NCBI GenBank assembly: GCA_050184115.1
Contig: JBFXAQ010000001.1
Span: 496,001-560,000, forward strand
Reading direction: 5' to 3'
Source: JACKNG01 sp050184115
Lineage (GTDB): Bacteria > Pseudomonadota > Gammaproteobacteria > Ga0077536
DNA length: 64,000 nucleotides
Positions 8,762 to 17,681 of the stretch are shown here, piece by piece; position 1 is the first letter of the stretch, and every line of letters starts with the position of its first letter. Both the position numbers and the translations under genes were made by a program. The notes below the pieces were generated by a model. The model worked only from the letters and a program-made list of their open reading frames with translations, did no database searches and was not told the origin of the DNA.

Positions 8762-9952
8762 GTGAGATTCATCCCGCCAACCCACGATTGCAGGACGTCA
8801 TCGAGCGCGCAATTCGCCGCGACTTTCATCGTACTTGCAGCGTGCTTTATCGCTTGGGCGCCGCGCGCCGCACTGGCCCAGGCCGTGCCCCTTCCGTCTC
8901 CGAATGTTGCCGCCCGGTCCTTCGTGCTACTCGATCAGACGACGGGGAAGGTTCTGGCTGAGAATAATGCGCACGAGCGAGTCGAACCGGCCAGTATCAC
9001 CAAGGTCATGACCGTCTACGTTGCGGGCCAGGCGCTTGCTTCCGGGTTGATTTCGGCAAGCGACGAGGTTGTCGTGAGCGAGAAGGCCTGGAAGATGGAG
9101 GGCTCGCGCATGTTCATCGAGGTCGGCACCCGTGTGACAGTCGACCAACTTCTCGATGGCGTCATCGTGCAGTCGGGCAATGATGCCAGTGTCGCGCTGG
9201 CCGAGCATGTTTCGGGTACCGAAGAGATTTTCGCAACGCTCATGAACGAGCAGGCGCGCAAACTCGGCATGAAGAATTCGAGTTTTGCCAACGCTACAGG
9301 TCTGCCCGACCCGGCGACGTTTAGCACCGCATTTGACCTAGGCCTGCTGGCGCGGGCGCTGGTACGCGACTTCCCCGAACTGTACCAACGTTTTTCCCAC
9401 AAGGAATTCACCTACAACGGCATCCGCCAGCCCAATCGCAACCGACTCCTCTATCGCGACCCGAGTGTCGACGGCATCAAGACCGGGCATACTTCCACCG
9501 CCGGCTATTGCCTGCTGACCTCGGCGTCACGGGATGGAATGCGCCTGGTCGCCGCTGTCATGGGTACGGATTCGGACACCGCCCGGACCGAGGCCAGCCA
9601 GGCGCTGCTGAACTACGGATATCGGTTCTTCGAGACACGCCAGCTCTACGCGGCGGGCGCCGTGATCGCTCAGCCGCGCGTGTGGGGCGGTGCCAGCGAC
9701 ACTGTGCGGGCCGGGGTACTGAACGCGGTCAACCTCGTCATCCCGCGTGGACGTTACGACGACATGAAAGCTGTGGCTCGTATCAACGAACCGCTGCAGG
9801 CACCGCTCGCAGTCGGTCAGCAAGTCGGCGCCATTGTACTCAGTCTCGATGACAAGCCGCTGGACGAGATCCCCTTGCAGGCACTCGATACGGCTGAGCG
9901 GGGGTCGTTGTTCTCGCGTTTATACGACGATTTCATGCTGCTGTTCGAATGA
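8762..9952 (+). CDS. dacA: D-alanyl-D-alanine carboxypeptidase, PBP5/6 family
   Basis: Periplasmic low-molecular-weight PBP that removes the terminal D-Ala from pentapeptides. 396 aa from GTG 8762, with an N-terminal signal segment ending RAALAQA. Active-site motifs are intact: SxxK in PASITKVMTVY, SGN in VQSGNDASVALAEH, and KTG in DGIKTGHTSTAGYCL. The C-terminal domain of PBP5 and an end of the amphipathic-anchor type (LFSRLYDDFMLLFE) follow. It overlaps the next gene by 4 nt (ATGA). Confidence 0.95.
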   Translation: MRFIPPTHDCRTSSSAQFAATFIVLAACFIAWAPRAALAQAVPLPSPNVAARSFVLLDQTTGKVLAENNAHERVEPASITKVMTVYVAGQALASGLISASDEVVVSEKAWKMEGSRMFIEVGTRVTVDQLLDGVIVQSGNDASVALAEHVSGTEEIFATLMNEQARKLGMKNSSFANATGLPDPATFSTAFDLGLLARALVRDFPELYQRFSHKEFTYNGIRQPNRNRLLYRDPSVDGIKTGHTSTAGYCLLTSASRDGMRLVAAVMGTDSDTARTEASQALLNYGYRFFETRQLYAAGAVIAQPRVWGGASDTVRAGVLNAVNLVIPRGRYDDMKAVARINEPLQAPLAVGQQVGAIVLSLDDKPLDEIPLQALDTAERGSLFSRLYDDFMLLFE

Positions 9953-10809
9953 GCGTGGCTGGGGAGACCTGCTATCTCGATGGCGAATTCCTGCCGCTGG
10001 CGGCGGCACGCGTCTCAGTACTCGATCGTGGCTTCATTTTCGGCGACGCCGTCTACGAGGTGTTACCGGTAGTCGACGGTCGCATGTTCGCCCTCGAGGA
10101 GCACCTTCGGCGCCTGCGGCGCAGCTTGGACGCAGTCGGCATCATTTCGCCCATGACGGACCGGGACTGGCAAGACCGTCTCGACGAACTTGTAGCGAGG
10201 AATGGTGGCGCTGACCTCTCGATCTACTTGCAGGTGACGCGCGGTGTGGCTCCGCGCGACCATGCGTTCCCCGAGAACGTCGTGCCGACCGTATTCGCGA
10301 TGTGCAGGCCGTTGGTCGTGAGTTCCGGAATCGGCGTGGTGAGAGCCGTGACGCTGGCGGACAACCGTTGGCTGCGCTGCGATATCAAATCGACCTCGTT
10401 GCTCGCCAACGTGCTGTTGCGTAACGAGGCGCTGCGGCGCGGCGCTCACGAGGCGTTGCTGGTGCGAGACGGCTACCTGACGGAGGGTGCGGCCAGCAAC
10501 GTATTTGTCGTCAATGCTGGTGTCGTGCGTACCCCGCCCCTGTCCGGGCAGTTGCTTGCCGGCGTCACGCGTGACTTGCTGATCGAAATAATGCGTCAAA
10601 GCGGAGTGCCGCTGCTCGAGGAGCCGGTGGAAGCGCAGGCGCTCACTCGTGCCGACGAGATATGGATAACGAGCTCGTCGCGTGATTTGTTGTGCATTGG
10701 GAACCTCGACGACCAACCGGTGGGCGAAGGTGCGCACTATCCTGTTGCCGCCTCTGTCTTGGGTGATTACCTGGCCTACCGGCGGCGGCGCTTGGCGTCA
10801 GCTACGTAA
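9949..10809 (+). CDS. class IV aminotransferase, probable D-amino-acid (D-alanine) transaminase
   Basis: PLP enzyme of fold type IV, which includes Dat, IlvE and PabC. 286 aa beginning at an ATG that overlaps the dacA stop. Typical segments are VLDRGFIFGDAVYEVLPVVDGR, CDIKSTSLLANVLLRNEA (the Lys is the likely PLP ligand) and EGAASNVFVV. Position directly after D,D-carboxypeptidase and the size favour D-alanine aminotransferase, which interconverts D-Ala and D-Glu. Specificity cannot be proven from sequence. Its last 12 nt overlap the convergent yadH. Confidence 0.85.
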   Translation: MSVAGETCYLDGEFLPLAAARVSVLDRGFIFGDAVYEVLPVVDGRMFALEEHLRRLRRSLDAVGIISPMTDRDWQDRLDELVARNGGADLSIYLQVTRGVAPRDHAFPENVVPTVFAMCRPLVVSSGIGVVRAVTLADNRWLRCDIKSTSLLANVLLRNEALRRGAHEALLVRDGYLTEGAASNVFVVNAGVVRTPPLSGQLLAGVTRDLLIEIMRQSGVPLLEEPVEAQALTRADEIWITSSSRDLLCIGNLDDQPVGEGAHYPVAASVLGDYLAYRRRRLASAT

Positions 10810-11637
10810 CCCGATTCCGCGTTCCAACAGGAGCAGGCTGGTAGCCGTGAGGAGAGCAACGAATGCGAGGAGTACGGCAAGGGCCTGCCCGACGCCGATG
10901 TCGCTGACGCCCAGAATGCCGTAGCGGAACGCGTTGACCATGTACAGGATGGGATTGAGCAAAGACAGGTCGCGCCAGAACGGGGGGAGCAAGTCGATCG
11001 AGTAGAACACGCCACCGAGATAGGTGAGGGGCGTGAGCACGAATGTCGGCACGATCGAAATATCGTCGAATTTGCGAGCGAATATGGCGTTGATGAGTCC
11101 CCCCAGTGAGAACAACGCTGATGTCAGCACGACAACGGCGCTCGTCACCACATATGAGTGTAGCTTCAGGTCTGTGAAGAACAGCGCGACGATCGTGACG
11201 ACGAGGCCGACCAGCACGCCGCGACAGACGCCACCGGTGACATATCCGGCCAAGATCAGGGCATGGGGAACCGGCGCCACAAGGATCTCTTCGATGTGCT
11301 TTTGGAATTTCGCGCCGAAGAACGACGAGACCACGTTTGAATAGGCATTGGTGATAATCGCCATCATGATGATGCCGGGCGCGATGTATTGCATGTAGGG
11401 ATGGCCGCCCATATTGCCGATGCGAGGCCCGATCAGGTTGCCGAAGATAACGAAATACAGACCCATGGTGATGGCCGGTGGTAGCAGGGTTTGCAGCCAT
11501 ATGCGCAGGAATCGGTTGACTTCCTTGATGACTATGGTGAGGAAAGCCACACGGTACAACGTGGAGCGGCGTCCTCCGTCGCGAGCTTCATACATCATGG
11601 GCCGGCGGTCGGTGGTTCTCGTGTTCGTGTCGGTCAT
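10798..11637 (-). CDS. yadH: ABC-2 type transporter permease, YadH family
   Basis: Membrane subunit of an ABC exporter of unknown substrate. The 279-aa product matches the YadH pattern closely: FLRIWLQTLLPPAITMGLYF, GNLIGPRIG, YMQYIAPGIIMM, SSFFGAKFQKHIEEILVAPV and FDDISIVPTFVLTPLTYLGG, ending ERGIGLRS. About six membrane helices. The ATPase gene lies 20 nt upstream. The first ATG is used; two in-frame ATGs 13-14 codons on (MM) could also start it. Confidence 0.92.
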   Translation of the reverse strand: MTDTNTRTTDRRPMMYEARDGGRRSTLYRVAFLTIVIKEVNRFLRIWLQTLLPPAITMGLYFVIFGNLIGPRIGNMGGHPYMQYIAPGIIMMAIITNAYSNVVSSFFGAKFQKHIEEILVAPVPHALILAGYVTGGVCRGVLVGLVVTIVALFFTDLKLHSYVVTSAVVVLTSALFSLGGLINAIFARKFDDISIVPTFVLTPLTYLGGVFYSIDLLPPFWRDLSLLNPILYMVNAFRYGILGVSDIGVGQALAVLLAFVALLTATSLLLLERGIGLRS

Positions 11638-11657
11638 GGCCGGAGTGTCATGTAGGA

Positions 11658-12581
11658 CTAGTCATCCTGAACGAGGTTCATGAACAGTTCCTCGAGCCGG
11701 TTAGCCTTGTTGCGCATGCTGTTCACGGTGACGCCGGCATGGTCGAGAGCAGCGAAAACAGCATTCAGGCTGACTTGCTTTTCGATCGTTATTTCCAGGC
11801 GACCATCGTCGACCGCAATGCAGCGCGCACCCGCGATCACGGGCAGTTCGCCGAGCGGCTGCGCTGTGTCGATGACGAACGTTTCGGTATGAAGCTTGGC
11901 AAGAAGATCTCGCATCGATGAGTGCTCGATGATCGCGCCGTCGTCTATGATGGCTATATTCCGACACAGCTGCTCAGCTTCTTCTAGGTAATGGGTTGTG
12001 AGAATGATGGTCGTGCCAGCAGCGTTGAGCTCCGCGAGGAAACGCCACATCGAGCGACGTATCTCGATATCGACGCCCGCCGTCGGTTCGTCGAGGATCA
12101 GTAAACGGGGCTGGTGAACAAGGGCGCGGGCGATCATCAGGCGTCGCTTCATGCCCCCGGAGAGATTGCGAGAAATCTCGTGCCGACGGTCCCACAGAGC
12201 GAGCTGCTCGAGCGCGTGCTCGGCGCGGCGCATGGCCTCTCGACGCGGGATGCCATAGTACCCGGCCTGGTTGAGCACGATTTCCAGAACGGTTTCGAAT
12301 TGCGAGAAGTTGACTTCCTGCGGCACCAGACCGAGCAAGGTCTTGGCGCGAGGAAAGTCGATGTCGATATCAACACCAAAGACGGCGACGTTGCCAGCAT
12401 TCTTGCGCACCAATGAAGTTACGATGCCGATGGTCGTCGACTTGCCGGCACCATTCGGTCCGAGAAGGGCAAAGAAATCGCCAGCCGATACGTCGAGATC
12501 GATACCGCGCAGGGCTTCGCGGCCACCGCGGTAGGTCTTGCGTAGATTGCGAATTCGCAGCGCCGGGGCGGCGTGGTCCAT
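11658..12581 (-). CDS. yadG: ABC transporter ATP-binding protein, YadG family
   Basis: ATPase partner of the YadH permease. Start chosen at ATG 12581 (MDHAAPALRIRNLRKTY, 307 aa), where the ABC fold begins; the frame is open further upstream but the extra residues look non-coding. Motifs: Walker A LLGPNGAGKSTTIG, signature NLSGGMKRRLMIARAL, Walker B LLILDEPTAGVD, and the H-loop His in ILTTHYLEEAEQL. The two genes form a compact operon converging on the wall operon. Confidence 0.94.
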   Translation of the reverse strand: MDHAAPALRIRNLRKTYRGGREALRGIDLDVSAGDFFALLGPNGAGKSTTIGIVTSLVRKNAGNVAVFGVDIDIDFPRAKTLLGLVPQEVNFSQFETVLEIVLNQAGYYGIPRREAMRRAEHALEQLALWDRRHEISRNLSGGMKRRLMIARALVHQPRLLILDEPTAGVDIEIRRSMWRFLAELNAAGTTIILTTHYLEEAEQLCRNIAIIDDGAIIEHSSMRDLLAKLHTETFVIDTAQPLGELPVIAGARCIAVDDGRLEITIEKQVSLNAVFAALDHAGVTVNSMRNKANRLEELFMNLVQDD

Positions 12582-12717
12582 AGGTGTCTGGGAGCGTCGG
12601 CGAATTCCCCTGCGGGGGCCGCAGACATTTTCGTTTTCAGAAATTGGCTCGCGCGACAGCAGCCACGCCTCGGTGCGAACTGTAACACGCGGCATGAGGG
12701 AGCCGCCGGCAGCGTCT

Positions 12718-13875
12718 TCACCCCCTGTCTGTCGGGATCTCCGAGTCGGTGCCCCGGAACAACCACGAGGCAATCCGAGACAGCAGGGTGGGTGGCGGCG
12801 GCGGTGGCGGAGGCGACGGGGGAGGCGCGAGTCGATTGACCTCGGCGATGGCGCGATTGGCGGCTTCGATCTGCAGGGCTTCGACCGAGATCTCGAACTC
12901 CCGCTCGGCGTCGTCCATGACCCGGGTTAGGATGAGCTTGTTGCTAGCTCGGCATACGCTGAAGAGCGTGCGTATTTCGCCGCGGATGTAATCGGAAACT
13001 GCTTTGCGTCCAGCCTTGCCGGGGCTGGACGAGAACACGCGGTAGATTTGTTCCCGCCCGTAGTAGGCGTAGAAGGACATCACCTGGATAAGCAGGTTTC
13101 GGGCCGCCAGCAGAAGTGTTCCGTCGATGTGTTCGACGACGAACGGGTTACCGATCGCCTTGAATATGTCGTTCACGATGCGAACGAGATCCGCGGATGG
13201 GACGAACATGATCTCGGTGTCGATGAGAAATATGCCGGACAGCGTTCGCTGCACAGTGGCTATTTTTTCACGCAGGTCGGCGAGACGTTGGACCGCGTGT
13301 TCGACATCATGGATGAGGCGCATGCCTAGCACGGTATCAAGCGCCTGATAGCGATTCCGCGCTTCCGTCAAGACTTCGTTCAGTTCGTGCAATTCCTCGT
13401 CCGTGAACGCAGTGGTGACACACAGCGAGATATGCCGACTGGCGTGCTCGAGGGCTCGCTCGATCTGGTCGCGATAGTCTTCGAGCAACGCAATCTCGTG
13501 CACGGTGAGATCGGCGATTTGATGTGCCGCTGCCATCGTGCGAGTCAATTCGTAGGCTGGCGCGTAGCGGTCGAGCAGCGTGTTGAGGGTGGCGTAGGAC
13601 CCGAGGATTTCGGCTAGTTTGAAGCGTGCGCGCAGGTCCTCTTGCTGCGGAATGAAGCTAACCGTGGGGTGGTCTGCGACGGTTTCGCGGCCCACGCTTT
13701 CGAGCAGCTGAACGGTTTTCTCGAACAGGTCCAGGGTCTGGTGGGGCAAGCCCTGCACACGGACGCGGTCAGCCTGACGAACGCCCGCCAGCTCGGCGAG
13801 ATCGAGGGTTCGCGTAGCCAGCGCAGTAGGCGAAGCCCGTGTCTCGAGCATCGGTACGCGTGAAGGATGACCCAT
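12718..13875 (-). CDS. hypothetical protein, helical with polyproline C-terminal segment
   Basis: 385 aa, not recognised. ATG 13875 has GGAG 8 nt upstream. The sequence is mostly charged helix (about residues 30-340), with no signal peptide or obvious membrane helix in the body. A central less charged stretch reads IFLIDTEIMFVPSADLVRIV and LLLAARNLLIQVMSFYAYYG. Near the C-terminus is a proline run (APPPSPPPPPPPPTLL) followed by an amphipathic segment, LSRIASWLFRG. It could be a scaffold or membrane-associating protein. It is transcribed toward yadG with a 136-bp gap and divergently from sixA. Base composition matches the neighbours, so this looks like a real gene. Confidence 0.75.
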   Translation of the reverse strand: MGHPSRVPMLETRASPTALATRTLDLAELAGVRQADRVRVQGLPHQTLDLFEKTVQLLESVGRETVADHPTVSFIPQQEDLRARFKLAEILGSYATLNTLLDRYAPAYELTRTMAAAHQIADLTVHEIALLEDYRDQIERALEHASRHISLCVTTAFTDEELHELNEVLTEARNRYQALDTVLGMRLIHDVEHAVQRLADLREKIATVQRTLSGIFLIDTEIMFVPSADLVRIVNDIFKAIGNPFVVEHIDGTLLLAARNLLIQVMSFYAYYGREQIYRVFSSSPGKAGRKAVSDYIRGEIRTLFSVCRASNKLILTRVMDDAEREFEISVEALQIEAANRAIAEVNRLAPPPSPPPPPPPPTLLSRIASWLFRGTDSEIPTDRG

Positions 13876-14005
13876 CGTCTCTCCTCGATTCAGACATCGT
13901 CGCCGTGGGCCGGCGCTGTGGTATATAGCCGTTCGAAGCGCCGCCGACGAGCCGGGTTGGCGGCGTTGCGATGACGGTCACGTTTCCCGGGAGTGAGCCA
14001 AGACC

Positions 14006-14518
14006 ATGACCCGATTGATGCTCATGCGTCATGCCAAGTCCGATTGGAATAGCGGCGAGCGGGATGATTTCTTGCGCCCCCTCAACGAACGTGGCGTTCG
14101 CGACGCGCGACGCATGGGCGTATGGCTGGCGCAGGCCGGCTACGTGCCGATGGCAATCCTGAGTTCGCCGTCGCGGCGCACGCGAGACACGCTCAGATAC
14201 CTGGCAGAAGGCGCTGGCGCCAGTTTCGGTTCGATCACGCGCTTCGAACCGGCTCTCTACCTGGCGACGGTGAGCGAGATGCGGGCCGCCCTGCGTGACC
14301 GCGACGTGCCCGATGGCGTCATGCTCTTGGGGCACAACCCAGGAATGGAGGACATGCTGGAGTGGCTGGTGAGGGCCGGCGATCTGACCGGGCTGGAGGG
14401 TAAACGCTTCCCGACCGCAGCGTGCTACGTGCTGGAAGTCGCCGCACCATTGTCGAGCCTCGAGCCGGGTAGCGCGCGTATCGTCGCGCACCAGCGCCCG
14501 CGGAACCTCAAGGAATGA
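14006..14518 (+). CDS. sixA: phosphohistidine phosphatase SixA
   Basis: Histidine phosphatase of the phosphoglycerate-mutase superfamily; E. coli SixA dephosphorylates phosphohistidine on Hpt or PTS proteins. The 170-aa product starts MTRLMLMRHAKSDW, with the RHA catalytic motif (H9), then LNERGVRDARRMG, LSSPSRRTRDTL and the second catalytic His in LLGHNPGMEDML. GGGAG lies about 14 nt upstream of the ATG. Monocistronic here. Confidence 0.9.
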   Translation: MTRLMLMRHAKSDWNSGERDDFLRPLNERGVRDARRMGVWLAQAGYVPMAILSSPSRRTRDTLRYLAEGAGASFGSITRFEPALYLATVSEMRAALRDRDVPDGVMLLGHNPGMEDMLEWLVRAGDLTGLEGKRFPTAACYVLEVAAPLSSLEPGSARIVAHQRPRNLKE

Positions 14519-14521
14519 GAT

Positions 14522-14677
14522 TCAGGGCAGATAGGCGAAATACAGCATCGGGAACAGCAGGACGGCGATGACGTACACGATCCACTCGAGCCCGCGTTCT
14601 TCCAGCCAGCCCGTGTAATGCAGGATGATCACGCCGATGGCAGCGACGTAGTACAACCCGATGAGGACGTCTTCCAT
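14522..14677 (-). CDS. small membrane protein of unknown function
   Basis: From ATG 14677 (MEDVLIGLYYVAAIG) the product is 51 aa with two hydrophobic helices separated by HYTGWLEERGLEW, ending LFPMLYFAYLP. An upstream ATG at 14731 would add 18 basic residues that do not look like part of the protein. It ends 4 nt from the convergent sixA stop. No family recognised; the hydrophobic pattern, codon use and purine-rich GGGGAAG upstream suggest it is real. Confidence 0.6.
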   Translation of the reverse strand: MEDVLIGLYYVAAIGVIILHYTGWLEERGLEWIVYVIAVLLFPMLYFAYLP

Positions 14678-14865
14678 CCTGCGCTTCCCCCTTCGTCGCG
14701 GGCACGCGGCGGGCGCGTGCCAGTGTCTCACAAGTTAATGTCGTTCGTTAGGAACGATTATTAAAGTAATTTTTCAGGAATCACTCGTAAACTTCAAGTA
14801 CCTTGCGCGTCTCCATAGGACGGCCCGTGTCCTAGAATAGCGGCCCGGATATCGTTCTCTACACC

Positions 14866-15135
14866 GTGCCAGACAATCCAGCGTCACTGCTCGAATTTCC
14901 CTGCCGATTCGACATCAAGGTGATGGGCGAGGCCGCGGCCGGCTTCGAGTTGTTGGTACTCGGCATCGTCGAACGGCATTGCGGACCGATCGACGACCAA
15001 TCCTGGCGGGCGCGACCGAGCCGTAACAAGCGCTACCTGGCCATGACGGTGACCGTCATGGCCAGGGATCGGGACCATCTCGACGGCCTTTACGGGGAAC
15101 TCAGTGCGCACGAGCGCATTCTGATGGTGCTGTGA
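14866..15135 (+). CDS. ybeD: YbeD family protein (DUF493)
   Basis: Small ACT-like regulatory protein of unknown biochemical role that almost always precedes lipB in gammaproteobacteria. 89 aa from GTG 14866; starts MPDNPASLLEFPCRFDIKVM and ends LSAHERILMVL, the characteristic DUF493 ends. It overlaps lipB by 4 nt (GTGA). Context suggests a connection with lipoate metabolism, though none is established. Confidence 0.92.
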   Translation: MPDNPASLLEFPCRFDIKVMGEAAAGFELLVLGIVERHCGPIDDQSWRARPSRNKRYLAMTVTVMARDRDHLDGLYGELSAHERILMVL

Positions 15136-15800
15136 GCGTTCGTGTCGTCGCTTTGCGCCATTGGGCCTACGACGAGGCCTGGCAGGCCATGCAGGCCTTC
15201 ACTGCTGCCAGGACCGCGCAGACGCCGGACGAACTCTGGCTGGTCGAACATCCGCCGGTGTTCACGCTCGGCCGTGCTGGCAAGCCGGAACACCTGCTCG
15301 CCCCCGGCGACATCCCGGTGGTGCATTCCGACCGCGGTGGTCAGGTGACTTATCATGGCCCTGGCCAACTGGTCGTCTACACCCTGCTCGACGTCCGTCG
15401 GCTGGGGCTCGGTCCACGCGAACTGGTGAGGCGTATCGAGCAAGGCATCATCGACTACCTTGCCAGCCTCGGCATCGACGGACAGCGCCGGGCAGGTGCG
15501 CCGGGTGTCTACTGCGGCGGGGCCAAGATCGCGGCGCTCGGGCTGCGCATCCGCGCCCACGGTAGCTACCATGGCTTGGCGCTCAACGTCGACATGGACT
15601 TGGAGCCTTTCGCACGCATCAATCCTTGCGGCTACGCGGGGTTGGCCGTGACCGACCTGCGCCGGCAAGGGCTGGCCGTAGGGCTGGGCCAGGTTGCGGC
15701 CGATCTGCCGATTGCCCTGTGTCGTAACCTATACGGCGGTGCCGTCGCGCTGGAGCGGTCGCTAACTGCCAGTCAACCGCTCCGCCCGACTTCCGCCTGA
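15132..15800 (+). CDS. lipB: lipoyl(octanoyl) transferase LipB
   Basis: Transfers octanoate from acyl carrier protein to lipoyl domains, the first step of endogenous lipoylation. 222 aa from GTG 15132. Motifs: WLVEHPPVFTLGRAGK, RGGQVTYHGPGQLVVYTLLD (the conserved catalytic-Lys/His-bearing loop) and GAPGVYCGGAKIAALGLR with the acyl-accepting Cys/Lys neighbourhood. Followed by lipA after 9 nt. Confidence 0.96.
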   Translation: MSVRVVALRHWAYDEAWQAMQAFTAARTAQTPDELWLVEHPPVFTLGRAGKPEHLLAPGDIPVVHSDRGGQVTYHGPGQLVVYTLLDVRRLGLGPRELVRRIEQGIIDYLASLGIDGQRRAGAPGVYCGGAKIAALGLRIRAHGSYHGLALNVDMDLEPFARINPCGYAGLAVTDLRRQGLAVGLGQVAADLPIALCRNLYGGAVALERSLTASQPLRPTSA

Positions 15801-15809
15801 GGAGGCCCC

Positions 15810-16769
15810 ATGGAAAGCGAACCCAAGACCAGCCCCAGCCGCGCCCAGCGTGGCACCGACAAGGTCGCGCGCATTCCCGTCAAGGTCGAACCGACCGTCG
15901 GCAGTCTGCCGCGCAAGCCGGCTTGGCTGCGCGCACGCGCACCGACGCATCCCCGGGTCGGAGAACTAAAGCGCCTGCTGCGCGAGGAGGGTCTGCACAC
16001 GGTGTGCGAGGAGGCCGCCTGCCCCAACCTCGGGGAATGTTTCGCGCACGGCACCGCGACATTCATGATCATGGGTGACCTGTGCACCCGGCGTTGCCCG
16101 TTCTGCGACGTCGCGCACGGCCGCCCGGCTCCGCTCGATGACGATGAGCCCGGGCACCTCGCCAATGCGGTGGGCCGTATGGACCTGCGTTACGTCGTCA
16201 TCACCTCGGTCGATCGGGACGACCTGCGGGATGGCGGGGCGGCACATTTCGCCGCCTGTGTCGCGGCGGTCCGTACGCGACAGCCGGGTATCCGTATCGA
16301 GATCCTGGTCCCCGATTTCCGCGGTCGCATGGAACGCGCTCTCGATGCCCTCATGATCGCACCACCTGACGTCTTCAACCACAATCTCGAGACGGTGCCG
16401 TCGCTGTATCTCAAGGTTCGTCCCGGGTCCGATTACAACTGGTCACTCGATCTCATCGAAGCGTTCAAGGTCCGCGCACCGGGCGTGCCGACCAAGTCGG
16501 GACTGATGCTCGGTCTCGGCGAAACGCTGGACGAGGTGCGTGACACGTTGCGCGATCTGCGTGCTCACGGTTGCGACATGATCACGCTCGGCCAGTACCT
16601 CCAGCCGAGTCGCGCCCACCTGCCGGTCGAACGCTTCGTGCCGCCCGAGGAGTTCGATACCCTGGCGACATTCTGCCGCGAACTCGGCTTCGTCAACGTC
16701 GCCGCCGGCCCTTTGGTGCGCTCGTCCTACCACGCGGATCTGCAGGCGGCGGGGGAAGCAGTGCGCTGA
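15810..16769 (+). CDS. lipA: lipoyl synthase LipA
   Basis: Radical-SAM enzyme that inserts two sulfurs into the octanoyl group made by LipB. 319 aa, ATG 15810 after GAGGAGG. Two iron-sulfur motifs are visible: CEEAACPNLGEC for the auxiliary cluster and CTRRCPFCDVAHG (CxxxCxxC) for the SAM cluster. The C-terminal RSSYHAD serine motif that ligates the auxiliary cluster is also present. Confidence 0.97.
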   Translation: MESEPKTSPSRAQRGTDKVARIPVKVEPTVGSLPRKPAWLRARAPTHPRVGELKRLLREEGLHTVCEEAACPNLGECFAHGTATFMIMGDLCTRRCPFCDVAHGRPAPLDDDEPGHLANAVGRMDLRYVVITSVDRDDLRDGGAAHFAACVAAVRTRQPGIRIEILVPDFRGRMERALDALMIAPPDVFNHNLETVPSLYLKVRPGSDYNWSLDLIEAFKVRAPGVPTKSGLMLGLGETLDEVRDTLRDLRAHGCDMITLGQYLQPSRAHLPVERFVPPEEFDTLATFCRELGFVNVAAGPLVRSSYHADLQAAGEAVR

Positions 16770-16784
16770 CGCGAGCGACAGCCG

Positions 16785-17681
16785 TTGCTCTATCTCGTCT
16801 TCAAGTCCCTGGCCATTCCGCCGGGCCCGCAGGTCCTGCTGGGCGTGGTTGGATTGGTCTGCCTGCGGCGCTGGCGCCGCCTCGCGTCCTTACTGCTCAG
16901 TCTCTGCATCGGTTCGACGTGGTTCCTGGCGACACCGTTTTGCGCGGCCACCCTCGGCCGTCTGGTCGAACGTGACCCGGTGGTCGACATCGAGCGCGCA
17001 CTCGCCGATTCGCCGCAGGCCATCGTGGTCCTGGGTGGAGGGACTTACGCGGATGCACCGGAATTCGGCGGTTACGACGAGGTTTCGATCAAGACCCTCG
17101 AACGCCTGCGCTACGGCGCTCGACTGCAGCGGCTGACGGGTCTACCGCTGGCAGTCACGGGTGGCTACGCCAGCCCCATCGGGATACCGGAGGGGGTCTC
17201 CATGACGACGGCGTTGGAAGCGGATTTCAACGCGCTGGTGGACTGGGCTGAGGTCGAGAGCCGTGACACTGCGGAGAACGCCCGTTTGAGCGCCGCGCGG
17301 TTTCCGTTCCGTCGCATTCTGCTGGTGACCCATGCGGTGCATATGCGCCGCGCGACGCGGGCATTTCGTGACGCAGGCTTTGACGTGATCTCCGCTCCCA
17401 TGGGCTTCATCTCGCGACCCGGAGCGGCGGCCCGGGCAGCAAGCGATTTCCTGCCCGACATCAAGTCGTTCGGGCAGTCGAGCTACGTGGTCTACGAGCT
17501 GGTCGGCGCGTTGTGGTATGCGCTGCGCTACGGTGTATTGTCGTCGTCGCTGGTCGGAGACGTTGCGAGCACGCGGGCGCTGAACTCGCCCCGGGCGAGA
17601 CGGGTTTGCACCTCATCCGTGACGGCGAGTCTCGCGGCGTCACGCACGATGCTCCCGTCCGACGCGGTGACGATGGCGTAA
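16785..17681 (+). CDS. DUF218 (YdcF/ElyC-type) membrane protein with an aberrant C-terminal extension
   Basis: Inner-membrane protein of the SanA/ElyC family, linked in E. coli to envelope integrity. 298 aa from TTG 16785. Two N-terminal helices (LLGVVGLVCLRRWRRLASLL and after) are followed by the DUF218 domain: AIVVLGGGTY, ETVSRDTAENA-type ESRDTAENARLSA, LLVTHAVHMRRATRAF. Relatives end near YELVGALWYALRYG. Here no stop follows, and about 45 further residues run antisense through the last 154 nt of xseA. This suggests a lost stop codon or an over-extended frame. Confidence 0.85.
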   Translation: MLYLVFKSLAIPPGPQVLLGVVGLVCLRRWRRLASLLLSLCIGSTWFLATPFCAATLGRLVERDPVVDIERALADSPQAIVVLGGGTYADAPEFGGYDEVSIKTLERLRYGARLQRLTGLPLAVTGGYASPIGIPEGVSMTTALEADFNALVDWAEVESRDTAENARLSAARFPFRRILLVTHAVHMRRATRAFRDAGFDVISAPMGFISRPGAAARAASDFLPDIKSFGQSSYVVYELVGALWYALRYGVLSSSLVGDVASTRALNSPRARRVCTSSVTASLAASRTMLPSDAVTMA

